Positions 37,995 to 45,937 of a stretch of DNA of 64,000 nt are shown in pieces (position 1 is the first letter of the stretch; the number at the start of each line of letters is the position of its first letter). The notes beneath the pieces were generated by a model, which made no database searches, was not told where the DNA came from, and saw only the letters and a list, made by a program, of their open reading frames with translations. Location of the stretch: positions 62,001 through 126,000 of the forward strand of contig JBBSPV010000002.1 of assembly GCA_038258425.1 (NCBI GenBank), written 5' to 3'. The DNA is from DATLGB01 sp038258425 (GTDB lineage: Bacteria; Actinomycetota; Thermoleophilia; Solirubrobacterales; Solirubrobacteraceae). The position numbers were made by a program, and so were the translations under genes.

Positions 37995-38603
37995 ATGTCC
38001 ACCGCGCCGCTCAACGCCCTCGTCGACCGCCTCGAGTCCGTGGAGGCCCTCGACGCTCCTGCCAAGGTCGTCGGCGATCGGGTGCGCCGGCTCGCTCCTC
38101 CCGGACCGCGCCGGGATGCCCTGAGCGGCAAGTGGCTCGGGCACGCGCTGCACCCGATCCTCACCGACCTCCCGATCGGGACGTGGACGAGCTCCGTGCT
38201 GCTCGACGTCGTCGGCGGCAAGGACGCGCGGACGGCCGCGGACCGGCTCATCCTGGCCGGCCTGCTCTCGGCGGGCGGCACGATCGCCACGGGGTGGTCG
38301 GACTGGGCCGACGCCGAGGAGCGCAGCCCCGCCGTGCGCCGGTCCGGGCTCGTGCACGCCGGCGTCAACGCGACGGCGACGTGGCTTATGCTCGGCTCCT
38401 ACGTGGCCCGCAAGCGCGGCGCGCGCGGCCGCGGGAAGCTCCTGTCGCTCGCCGGCACGAGCCTGCTCGGCGCGGGGGGCTGGCTCGGCGGCCACCTGAG
38501 CTACACGCTCGGCGTCGGCGTGAAGGCCGACGCGCCGGCGGCGGGGATGCAGGCGTCGACGGAGCAAGCGTCGACGGAGCCGGCGCCCGCGGCGGCGCGG
38601 TGA
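37995..38603 (+). CDS. DUF2231 membrane protein
   Basis: A 202-residue protein with the DUF2231 signature 'LGHALHPILTDLPIGTWTSSVLLD' (about 50-73) and three further hydrophobic helices; a second His-containing helix 'HAGVNATATWLMLGSYVA' and a third 'GGHLSYTLGVGV' complete the pattern. Members often sit beside Rieske or cytochrome genes and their His could bind heme, which is unproven. The C-terminus is a short Ala/Thr-rich tail containing a duplicated 'ASTEQASTE'. Confidence 0.82.
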   Translation: MSTAPLNALVDRLESVEALDAPAKVVGDRVRRLAPPGPRRDALSGKWLGHALHPILTDLPIGTWTSSVLLDVVGGKDARTAADRLILAGLLSAGGTIATGWSDWADAEERSPAVRRSGLVHAGVNATATWLMLGSYVARKRGARGRGKLLSLAGTSLLGAGGWLGGHLSYTLGVGVKADAPAAGMQASTEQASTEPAPAAAR

Positions 38604-38642
38604 CCGCGGTTTCGGCCGCCTGACGACCGGTAGTGCGGTCAC
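38600..38642. terminator. Bidirectional hairpin spanning convergent stops
   Basis: GTGACCGC (38600-38607) and GCGGTCAC (38635-38642) form an inverted repeat with extra pairing (TTTCGG/CCGGTA region) inside. Both flanking stop codons lie in its arms. It is placed to end both convergent genes and resembles the hairpin at 49329-49371. Confidence 0.6.
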
Positions 38643-40132
38643 CGGCCGTTGGTGAGGACCGCCATGGCCGCGTTGTGGCCCGGGATCCCGCTGACCCCGC
38701 CGCCGCGCCGCGCCCCCGCGCCGCACAGCAGCACCCGCGGCCAGGCCGTCTCGACGCCCCAGCGGCCGACCTCGTCCTCGGCCTCCGCCCACGGCCACTG
38801 CAGGTCGCGCTGGAAGATGTTGCCGCCGGGCAGGCCGAGCTCGGCCTCGAGCTCGACCGGCGTGCGCGCCTCCAGGCACGGCTCGCCGTCGGCCCCGCGC
38901 CACAGGCAGTCCTCGATCGGCTCGGCGAGCACGGCGTTCAGCGACTCGAGCGCCGCGGCGACCGCGGCGCGCTTCGCGCCGGCCGGATCGGCCCGGAACA
39001 GCCGCGCCGGGGTCTGCAGCGTGAAGCACGTCAGGGTCTGCGCGCCGGCCTCGCGCAGCTCGCGCCCGAGGATGGACGGGTCGGTCAGCGAGTGGCAGTA
39101 GAGCTCGAGCGGCAGGGGGGAGGGGATCGCGCCGCCGGCGGCCGCGTCGTGCGCGGCGTCCAGCCACGAGGCCGACTCGTGCACGTGGAAGGTCCCGGCG
39201 AACGCCTCTCGCGGATCGACTGACTCGTCGAGCAGCCGCGGCAGGCGGGAGACCAGGAGGTTGAGCTTGAGCTGGGCGCCCTCGGGCACGTCGGCCGCCG
39301 CCGGCTGCGTACCCATCAGCCGGGCGAGTTCGGCCGGGGCGGCGCCGCAGAGCACCTGCCGCGCCCGCGCCGACCCGCCGTCCCACGTCACCAGCGGCGC
39401 CTCGGCGTCGGGCTCGATCGACTCGACCGCCACGCCCGGGCGAACCTCGACGCCGGCGCGCAGGGCGGTCTCGGCGAGCGCGTCGGTCAGCGCGCCCATG
39501 CCGCCCACGGGGACGTCCCAGTCGCCCGTCCCGTTGCCGATCACGTGGTAGAGGAAGCAGCGGTTCTGCTTCAGCGACGGGGCGTCGGCCCGGGCGAAGG
39601 TGCCGATCAGGGCGTCCGTGAGCACGACGCCGCGCTCGAGGTCGTCCGGGAAGCGCTCCGCGAGCGCCTCGCCCAGCGGCCGGTCGACGAGCGCATCCCA
39701 CGCGGGTGTGTCGCCGACGAGCCGGCGCAGCTCGTCCGCGGAGCGCAGCGGCTCGAGCAGCGTCGGGAACACCGCGCGCGCGACGCGGCCGCAGAGCTCG
39801 TCCCACTCGGCCCACGCGCGGTGGACCGGCTCGCCGGTGCGCACGAGCAGCCCCGTGCCGTCCGCGCGCGGCGTGTAGGAGGACACGGCGCGCCGGCGCA
39901 GCGCCACGCCGAGCCCGAGCGCGTCGAGCAGCGCGGTCGGGAAGAGCGAGACGAGGTAGGAGTAGCGCGACAGGCGCGCGTCGACCCCGGGCCACGGGCG
40001 CTCGGAGACCGCGGCGCCGCCGATTGCCGGGCGCCGCTCGAGCAGCAGCACGGACCGCCCTGCGCGGGCGAGCAGGGCGGCGGCCACGAGCCCGTTGTGG
40101 CCGCCGCCGACGACGATCGCGTCCCAGACCAT
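38639..40132 (-). CDS. Phytoene dehydrogenase-like FAD oxidoreductase
   Basis: A 497-residue flavoprotein. 'DAIVVGGGHNGLVAAALLARAGRSVLLLERRPAIGGAA' is the N-terminal FAD-binding motif with the adjacent GG-type segment, and 'VLLCGAGARRGGGVSGIPGHNAAMAVL' is the C-terminal FAD motif of the carotenoid desaturase/isomerase superfamily. Substrate is not evident; no other carotenoid gene is near. It belongs to the large NAD(P)/FAD oxidoreductase group common in actinobacteria. ATG 40132 is the start of the FAD strand. Confidence 0.83.
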   Translation of the reverse strand: MVWDAIVVGGGHNGLVAAALLARAGRSVLLLERRPAIGGAAVSERPWPGVDARLSRYSYLVSLFPTALLDALGLGVALRRRAVSSYTPRADGTGLLVRTGEPVHRAWAEWDELCGRVARAVFPTLLEPLRSADELRRLVGDTPAWDALVDRPLGEALAERFPDDLERGVVLTDALIGTFARADAPSLKQNRCFLYHVIGNGTGDWDVPVGGMGALTDALAETALRAGVEVRPGVAVESIEPDAEAPLVTWDGGSARARQVLCGAAPAELARLMGTQPAAADVPEGAQLKLNLLVSRLPRLLDESVDPREAFAGTFHVHESASWLDAAHDAAAGGAIPSPLPLELYCHSLTDPSILGRELREAGAQTLTCFTLQTPARLFRADPAGAKRAAVAAALESLNAVLAEPIEDCLWRGADGEPCLEARTPVELEAELGLPGGNIFQRDLQWPWAEAEDEVGRWGVETAWPRVLLCGAGARRGGGVSGIPGHNAAMAVLTNGR

Positions 40133-40266
40133 CGCGGGAGTCTCGCGGACGCGGCGCACCGATGACGTGGAGGCGAGTTCGTGTTGCCCGACCACCCGAA
40201 CTTGCCTCGACCCCCCGGATCCGCCCGGGCTCTGACGCGCCGCGCGCGTCCCGTCACAATCCCGCC

Positions 40267-40725
40267 ATGCCCCCGGACGACGCCCCGCCCCGCCCGCGCC
40301 TCGTCGGCGTCAACCACGTCGCGCTCGAGGTCGGCGACCTCGACGCCGCGCTCGAGTTCTACGGCTCGATCTTCGCCTTCGAGCTGCGCGGCCGGGGCCG
40401 GCGCATGGCCTTCCTCGAGATGGGCGACCAGTTCCTCGCCCTCAGCGAGGGGCGGACGCAGCCCGCCGACGACGGCCGCCACTTCGGGCTCGTCGTCGAC
40501 GACAAGGACGCGGCGCGCGCGGCCTTGAAGGCCGCCCGAGCGGAGATCGTCCCCGGCCGCGGTCTGGACTTCCGCGACCCGTGGGGCAACCGCGTCCAGA
40601 TCGTCGACTACCGCGACATCCAGTTCCCCAAGACGCCCGGCGCCGCCCGCAGCGTCGGCGTCGAGGGGCTCGAGAAGCGCCCGGACGCGATCGCGCAGCA
40701 GCGGGCCAAGGGGCTGCTCGGATGA
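40267..40725 (+). CDS. VOC (glyoxalase/bleomycin-resistance) family protein
   Basis: A 152-residue single-domain vicinal oxygen chelate protein. The two beta-alpha-beta modules are visible as 'GVNHVALEVGDLDAALEFYGSIFAFELRG' and 'FGLVVDDKDAARAALKAARAEIVPG...FRDPWGNRVQIVDY', with potential metal ligands His (NHVALE), Glu and the late 'VQIVDY' acid region. Substrate unknown. Its stop overlaps the ATG of the amidohydrolase, so the two are coupled. Confidence 0.83.
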   Translation: MPPDDAPPRPRLVGVNHVALEVGDLDAALEFYGSIFAFELRGRGRRMAFLEMGDQFLALSEGRTQPADDGRHFGLVVDDKDAARAALKAARAEIVPGRGLDFRDPWGNRVQIVDYRDIQFPKTPGAARSVGVEGLEKRPDAIAQQRAKGLLG

Positions 40726-41927
40726 GCTACGAGCCCGAACGGGCGCTGGCCGACCTCCAGGAGCTCGCCGAGCTCACCGGCGGCCCCGAGGGCGCGAACC
40801 GGCTCGCGTGGTCGCCCGAGTGGCAGGCCGCGCGCGACTGGCTGAAGGGCAAGCTCGACGAGATCGGCGGCCTGGAGGTCCGCGAGGACGCCGCCGGCAA
40901 CCTCTGGGCCACCCGCACGAGCGGGGCGGACGCCGTCCTCGTCGCCGGCTCGCACCTCGACGCCGTGCCGGCGGGCGGCTGGCTCGACGGGGCGCTCGGC
41001 GTCTGCGCGGCGCTCGAGCTCGTCCGCCACGAGGCGCGCGCGACGGTCACCCTCGTCGACTGGGCCGACGAGGAGGGCGCGCGCTTCGGCCGCTCCCTGC
41101 TCGGCTCCAGCGCGGCGGCCGGCACGGTCGACGCCGACGCGGTCCGCCCGCTAACCGACGCCACCGGCACGACGCTGCGCGAGGCCCTCGCCGGGCGCGG
41201 CTACGACCTCGACCGCATCGGCGAGGCCCGCGGCGGGCTCGACGGCGCGGGCGCCTACCTCGAGTTGCACATCGAGCAGGGCCCGACGCTCGAGGAGCGG
41301 GGTGAGGCCGCCGGCGCGGTGCTCGGCTGCTACGGCGTGGAGCGCCACGCGGTGACCTTCCGCGGGTCGGCCAGTCACGCCGGCGCGACGCCGATGCGCG
41401 TCCGCCACGACGCGTTCCTCGCCGCTGCCCGCTTCGGGTTGCAGACGCGTGCGGCGGCGGTCGCCCACGAGGGCGTGGCGACGATCGGCTCCGTGCTCGC
41501 GGGCCCCGGCGTCCCGACGATCATCAACGACGTCTGCGAGGTCACGCTCGACCAGCGCGCGCTGGAGCCCGAGCAGCTCGCCGCGATGCTCGCCGATGCC
41601 CACGCGGCGGCCGACGGGATCGCCGAGGACGAGGGCGTCGGGGTCGAGTGGGAGCCGCTGTGGTCGATCGACCCCGTGCCCTTCCACCCCGAGCTCGTCG
41701 AGCTCGCCGCGCAGGCCGTCGGCGCGGATGCCCACCGGCTGCCGAGCGGCGCCCTGCACGACGCCGCCGAGGCCGCGCGGCTGATCCCGGCGGTCATGCT
41801 CTTCACCTCGAGCACCGGCGGGATCAGCCACTCCAACCGCGAGGACACCCCCGAGCCGGACCTGGTGGAGGCGCTCGCGGCGTTCGGGCGCCTCGCCGAG
41901 CTGACGCAGGACTGGCTGCTGACGTGA
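40722..41927 (+). CDS. M20-family amidohydrolase (N-carbamoyl amino acid/allantoate type)
   Basis: A 401-residue zinc hydrolase of the allantoate amidohydrolase/hydantoin-utilisation C group. 'GSHLDAVPAGGWLDGALGVCAALE' carries the first metal His and bridging Asp, 'DWADEEGARFGRSLLGS' the Glu pair, 'ELHIEQGPTLEE' the HIEQGP signature, and 'SSTGGISHSNREDT' the late metal His. The dimerisation domain reads 'GVERHAVTFRGSASHAGATPM'. It removes carbamoyl or ureido groups in the cytoplasm. ATG overlaps the VOC gene stop. Confidence 0.87.
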   Translation: MSYEPERALADLQELAELTGGPEGANRLAWSPEWQAARDWLKGKLDEIGGLEVREDAAGNLWATRTSGADAVLVAGSHLDAVPAGGWLDGALGVCAALELVRHEARATVTLVDWADEEGARFGRSLLGSSAAAGTVDADAVRPLTDATGTTLREALAGRGYDLDRIGEARGGLDGAGAYLELHIEQGPTLEERGEAAGAVLGCYGVERHAVTFRGSASHAGATPMRVRHDAFLAAARFGLQTRAAAVAHEGVATIGSVLAGPGVPTIINDVCEVTLDQRALEPEQLAAMLADAHAAADGIAEDEGVGVEWEPLWSIDPVPFHPELVELAAQAVGADAHRLPSGALHDAAEAARLIPAVMLFTSSTGGISHSNREDTPEPDLVEALAAFGRLAELTQDWLLT

Positions 41928-41958
41928 CGGGCGCGGCGGCGCGTGACAGGATCGCGCC

Positions 41959-42927
41959 ATGCGACGCCTCCAGCTCGTCACCCTCGCCGCCGTGCTGCTC
42001 CTCGCGGGCGGCGCCTACGCCCTCGGCGCCTCCCGCGGCGGCGACGCCGGCGCGGCCCGCGCGGCCGCGGCCCGCCACCACGCTCCGAGCCTGTGGTCGG
42101 TCTACCGCCGCACCCTCGCCCGCGCCCGCTACGTCGATCTGACCCACCCCCTGTATCCGCAGGGGCCGGTGTGGAAGGGCTTCGGCCCGGCGACCTTCGC
42201 TCCGTCGATCAACCCGGACACGGGCAAGCCGTACACCTACAAGGACGACGGCTTCGAGGCGACGCAGTACAAGCTCTCGACGGACCAGTACGGCACGCAG
42301 CTCGATCCGCCCGCGCACTGGGCGCCCGAGTACCCGGCCATCGACGAGCTGCCCGCGAGCTACGCGGTGCGCCAGCTCGTGGTCATCTCGATCGTCCGGC
42401 AGGTCCGACAGGACGCGAAGTACGCGCTCTCGGTGGCCGACGTGCGGGCCTGGGAGCGCCGGCACGGCCGCGTCCCGCGCGGCTCGGTGGTCATGGTGCG
42501 CTCGGACTGGGGCAAGCGCTGGACCGGCGACCCGGAGAAGGCCAAGGCGCTCGCCGCCGACCCGGACTTCCCCGGCGTCTCGCTCGCGGCGCTGAAGTTC
42601 CTGCACCGCAAGCGCCACATCCTCTTCCACGGCCACGAGCCGCTGGACACCGACACGACGCCGACGCTCGAGGGCGAGGCGTGGCTCATGCACCACGGCT
42701 ACACGCAGGCCGAGGGCGTCGCCAACCTCGACCGCGTGCCGCAGAAGGGCTGCCTCGTCTCCATGGGCTTCCCGAAGTTCAAGGGCGGCCTCGGCGGCTA
42801 CGCGCGCTTCGTGGCGATCTGCCCGCCGTCGGCGCCGCACGGCGTCCGCATCGGCCGCCGCGACGCGCCGCTGCCGAAGGCCGCGCCGCTGCACTACGAC
42901 GCCGCCCTCGGGTACCGGGTCCGCTGA
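41959..42927 (+). CDS. Exported cyclase-family (kynurenine formamidase-like) protein
   Basis: A 322-residue protein with an N-terminal signal segment ('RRLQLVTLAAVLLLAGGAYALGASRG') and a cyclase domain. The metal-binding motif HxGTxxDxPxH appears in relaxed form as 'STDQYGTQLDPPAHW' (about 115-129); the first His is replaced. 'DLTHPLYPQGPVW' is the usual N-terminal strand of the family. Members hydrolyse formylkynurenine or cyclise polyketide-type rings; substrate unknown. The TGA overlaps the next ATG by one base. Confidence 0.78.
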   Translation: MRRLQLVTLAAVLLLAGGAYALGASRGGDAGAARAAAARHHAPSLWSVYRRTLARARYVDLTHPLYPQGPVWKGFGPATFAPSINPDTGKPYTYKDDGFEATQYKLSTDQYGTQLDPPAHWAPEYPAIDELPASYAVRQLVVISIVRQVRQDAKYALSVADVRAWERRHGRVPRGSVVMVRSDWGKRWTGDPEKAKALAADPDFPGVSLAALKFLHRKRHILFHGHEPLDTDTTPTLEGEAWLMHHGYTQAEGVANLDRVPQKGCLVSMGFPKFKGGLGGYARFVAICPPSAPHGVRIGRRDAPLPKAAPLHYDAALGYRVR

Positions 42928-44459
42928 TGGAGCCCGCCCACGACGCGCTCCTGCGCACCGCGGTCGCCGTCGCGCTGGACCGGCGCGCGGCGTACGACGA
43001 GCTCGACGCCGCCGCCGGCGACGGCGACTTCGGCTCGACCCTCGCCCGCGGGGCGGCGGCGCTTGCCGCGGACCCGCCGGACGACCTGCGCGCGGCCGCG
43101 CAGGTCGTCGTGGCGGCCATGGGCGGCTCCTCCGGGCCGCTGCTGGCGGCGGCGCTCATCCGGGTGGGCGACGTCGCCGGCAAGGAGGAGCCTGGGACGA
43201 CCGAACGGCGAAACCCGTCCTCCGAGCCCGCCGCCCTCGTCCGCGCCGCCATCGACGGTATCGGCGAGTACGGGGAGGCCGAGCGCGGCGACAAGACCGT
43301 GCTCGACGCGCTCTACCCACTGGCCGAGGCGCTCGAGGCGGGCGAGGACCCGGTCGCCGCCGCGCGCGAGGGCGCCGACGCGACCGCGGAGCAGACCGCG
43401 CGCCGTGGCCGCGCCTCCTACGCCGGCGAGCGCTCGCAGGGCGCGCCGGATCCGGGCGCCGTCGCGGTCGCCGAGATCGCCGAGGCCCTGCGCGACGGTG
43501 AGCCGCCGAGCTGGGGGGACCTCGCCGGCCGCGCGCCCGACGACGACGCGGCCGACGAGGACCAGCTCGTCGAGCTCGCGCTCGCCGGCCTGGAGCGCGC
43601 CCACGCCGACCGGCTGGAGCGGCTGCCCGGCCGCGGCGTCATCGTCCGCCGCGACCGCGGGACGACCGAGGGCCGGGTGGCGCTCGTCTCCGGTGGCGGC
43701 GCGGGTCACGAGCCGCTGCACGCCGGCTTCGTCGGCGCGGGGATGCTCGACGCCGCCTGCCCCGGCGCGGTGTTCACGTCCCCGGCGCCGGACCAGATGG
43801 TCGCGGCCGCCGAGGCCGTCGACGCCGGCGGCGGCGTGCTCTTCGTCGTCAAGAACTACACGGGCGACGTGCTGAACTTCCGCCTCGCCGCGGAGCTGCT
43901 CGAGGGTCGGGTGCAGACCCGGACGGCGCTCATCGCCGACGACGTGGCCTCGGCGGGGGAGACCGGCGCGCGCGGGACGGGAGCGACGATCGCGGTGGAG
44001 AAGGTCGCCGGCGCGCGCGCCGCGGCCGGCGGCACGCTCGAGGAGGTCCACGCCGTCGCGGAGCGGGTCCGCGCGCGGTCCTACGGCATCGCCTTCCACG
44101 ACGAGGAGATGGAGGTCGGCGTCGGCATCCACGGCGAGCCGGGCGAGCGCCGCCCGCGCGCCGCCCGCCAGGAGGTCGTCGAGCACCTGCACACCAGCGT
44201 CCTCGACGCGCTCGAGCCCGACCAGGACGTGCCGCTGCTGGCCATCGTCTCCGGCCTCGGCGGCACGCCGCAGCTCGAGCTGCTCGCGGCGCTCGAGCTG
44301 CTCGGCGCCGAGCTTGGCGACCGGTTGCGGCGGACGCTCGTCGGCGACCTCATCACCTCGATGGACCAGCCGGGGATCGCGCTGACGCTCGTCGAGCTCG
44401 ACGACGAGCTGCTGGAGCTCTGGGACGCGCCGGTGTGGACGCCGGCGCTGCGCTGGTAA
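42927..44459 (+). CDS. DhaL-DhaK fusion (dihydroxyacetone kinase-like), reversed order
   Basis: A 510-residue fusion. The N-terminal 200 residues are a DhaL ATP-binding domain: 'DAAAGDGDFGSTLARG', 'GGSSGPLLAAALIR', 'GDKTVLDALYPL' and 'GRASYAGERSQGAPDPGA'. The C-terminal part is a DhaK domain: 'VALVSGGGAGHEPLHAGFVGAGMLDAACPG', 'FVVKNYTGDVLNFRLAAE' and 'DEEMEVGVGIHGEPGERR' with the substrate-binding His. Known single-chain enzymes are DhaK then DhaL. Here the order is reversed, and the segment normally containing 'TSCTVPA' before the EMEVGVGIHGEPG motif is missing. It probably phosphorylates dihydroxyacetone or a related triose, uncertainly. The start is coupled to the cyclase stop. Confidence 0.82.
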   Translation: MEPAHDALLRTAVAVALDRRAAYDELDAAAGDGDFGSTLARGAAALAADPPDDLRAAAQVVVAAMGGSSGPLLAAALIRVGDVAGKEEPGTTERRNPSSEPAALVRAAIDGIGEYGEAERGDKTVLDALYPLAEALEAGEDPVAAAREGADATAEQTARRGRASYAGERSQGAPDPGAVAVAEIAEALRDGEPPSWGDLAGRAPDDDAADEDQLVELALAGLERAHADRLERLPGRGVIVRRDRGTTEGRVALVSGGGAGHEPLHAGFVGAGMLDAACPGAVFTSPAPDQMVAAAEAVDAGGGVLFVVKNYTGDVLNFRLAAELLEGRVQTRTALIADDVASAGETGARGTGATIAVEKVAGARAAAGGTLEEVHAVAERVRARSYGIAFHDEEMEVGVGIHGEPGERRPRAARQEVVEHLHTSVLDALEPDQDVPLLAIVSGLGGTPQLELLAALELLGAELGDRLRRTLVGDLITSMDQPGIALTLVELDDELLELWDAPVWTPALRW

Positions 44460-44463
44460 CCGC

Positions 44464-45375
44464 TCAGCGCCCGAGCGCGGCCGCCACGGCGACGACGGAC
44501 GCCTCGGTGATCGGGTCCAGCACGAGGATCGCCTCGTCCGCGCCGGCCTCGGCCAGCACGGCGAGGTGCTCGGCCAGGCCCTCGGCCGGGACCGCGGGCG
44601 CGCCGGCGGCGTCCGGCCGCTCGCCGGCGCCCGCGCCGACGCGCACGAGCACGCAGGCGCTGCGGCGGACCGCGGCCGGGTCGCGGCCGGCCTCGGCGCA
44701 GGCCGCGGAGATCCGGGCGCTGAGCGCCGCGAAGCCCGCCGGCGCGTTGCCGTAGTCGTCCCACCAGACGTTCCACGCGTCGACGTGGGGGAGGACGATG
44801 CCGAGCGCCCGCGGGCCGGTCGAGCCGCTCATGAGCGGCACGGGGCGACCGGGCGCGGGGAGCAGGACGGCGTCGCGCGCGGACCAGAAGCGCCCGTCGA
44901 GGGTCACCCGCTCGCCCGCCAGCAGGCCGCGGACGATGATGAAGGCCTCTTCGAAGCGCGAGACCTTGCGGTCGAAGGGCAGGCCGAAGGCGTCGAACTC
45001 CGCCCGGTTCCAGCCCGAGCCGACGCCGAGCACGAGCCGCCCGCCGCTGATCTCGTCCACCGTTGCGGCCTGCTTGGCGAGCACCGCCGGCGGGTGGAAG
45101 CCGAGGCAGGCCACGAGCGGTCCCAGCGTCACCCGCTCGGTGATGGCGGCGAGGGCGGCGAGCTGGGCCCACGCCTCCCACGGCCCGCGCTCCGGCCGGC
45201 CGTCGCCGCGGTAGAGGAGGTGGTCGCCGACCCAGACCGAGTCGAAGCCGGCGGCCTCCGCCGCCCGGGCGATGGCCGCGACCTCGGGCCAGCGGACCTC
45301 GCGTTCGACCTCGGGGAGCTGGACGCCGACGGAGAGGCTGGGCACGCCCGCATCATCGCGGACCGCCGCCGTCAC
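44464..45375 (-). CDS. LLM-class F420-dependent oxidoreductase
   Basis: A 303-residue luciferase-like monooxygenase-fold protein: 'LSVGVQLPEVEREVRWPEVAAIARAAEAAGFDSVWVGDHLLYRG' at the N-terminus, 'ERVTLGPLVACLGFHPPAVLAKQAATVDEISGGRLVLGVGSGWNRAEFDAFG' in the middle. The latter is typical of F420-dependent members of actinobacteria. Cofactor use is inferred from family habit. It is convergent with the DhaL-DhaK gene, with only 4 bp between stops. Confidence 0.83.
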   Translation of the reverse strand: MTAAVRDDAGVPSLSVGVQLPEVEREVRWPEVAAIARAAEAAGFDSVWVGDHLLYRGDGRPERGPWEAWAQLAALAAITERVTLGPLVACLGFHPPAVLAKQAATVDEISGGRLVLGVGSGWNRAEFDAFGLPFDRKVSRFEEAFIIVRGLLAGERVTLDGRFWSARDAVLLPAPGRPVPLMSGSTGPRALGIVLPHVDAWNVWWDDYGNAPAGFAALSARISAACAEAGRDPAAVRRSACVLVRVGAGAGERPDAAGAPAVPAEGLAEHLAVLAEAGADEAILVLDPITEASVVAVAAALGR

Positions 45376-45422
45376 CCGGGCCCGGAAACGAACGCTTGCC
45401 CAGTTAACGGGCCGGGTGCGGC

Positions 45423-45443
45423 GGTCTTGCTCAGGTCAAGACC
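45423..45443 (-). terminator. Hairpin after SnoaL-like gene
   Basis: GGTCTTG (45423-45429) pairs perfectly with CAAGACC (45437-45443) around a 7-nt loop, just after the leftward SnoaL-like gene ends at 45454. No T-tract follows. Confidence 0.45.
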
Positions 45444-45453
45444 CCATTCGCGG

Positions 45454-45852
45454 TCACCGGGTCTCGAGCTGCGCATGCATGCCGACGTCGTCGCGCACGG
45501 CCCAGTGCTCCACGAGCCGGTCGCCGGCGATCCGCCAGACGTGGACGTGGCGGGTCGCGAACCGGCGCCCGGTGGGCTCCAGGCCCGCGAACCGGCCGAC
45601 GTGGCGGCCGCTCATGGTCAGGTGGACGGCCACGAGGTCGCCGTCGGCGAGCACCTGGTGCGGGGTGAGGTGGAGGTCCGCGAACGCCGCTCGCAGGGTG
45701 CGCACGGTGCCGTGGGCACCGGCGAGACCCTCGCGGTTGGCCGGGGAGGCCTCGTGGTTGAGCCACGCCGGATCGACGTAGCGGTCCACGAGGGCGGGGT
45801 CGTCGAACATCCGGAAACTCTCCAGGACGAGCGCTTTACGGGGGTCTTGCAT
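45454..45852 (-). CDS. SnoaL-like polyketide cyclase/ester cyclase fold protein
   Basis: A 132-residue NTF2-fold protein of the SnoaL type: 'NHEASPANREGLAGAHGTVRTLRAAFADLHLTPHQVLADGDLVAVHLTMSGRHVGRFAGLEPTGRRF' region, ending 'IAGDRLVEHWAVRDDVGMHAQL'. The His/Asp residues of this fold's pocket are present. It is divergent from the LAL regulator gene, with about 85 bp between starts, and resembles the SnoaL-like protein on that regulator's other side. Substrate unknown. Confidence 0.8.
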   Translation of the reverse strand: MQDPRKALVLESFRMFDDPALVDRYVDPAWLNHEASPANREGLAGAHGTVRTLRAAFADLHLTPHQVLADGDLVAVHLTMSGRHVGRFAGLEPTGRRFATRHVHVWRIAGDRLVEHWAVRDDVGMHAQLETR

Positions 45853-45937
45853 CTTTCGGGTCCCTTCTGGATCGTGTGGCCGAAGGTGCGCCGCCGAGCC
45901 TGCGGCAGGCGCCTCGACCCCGCATCGAGGACCGACC

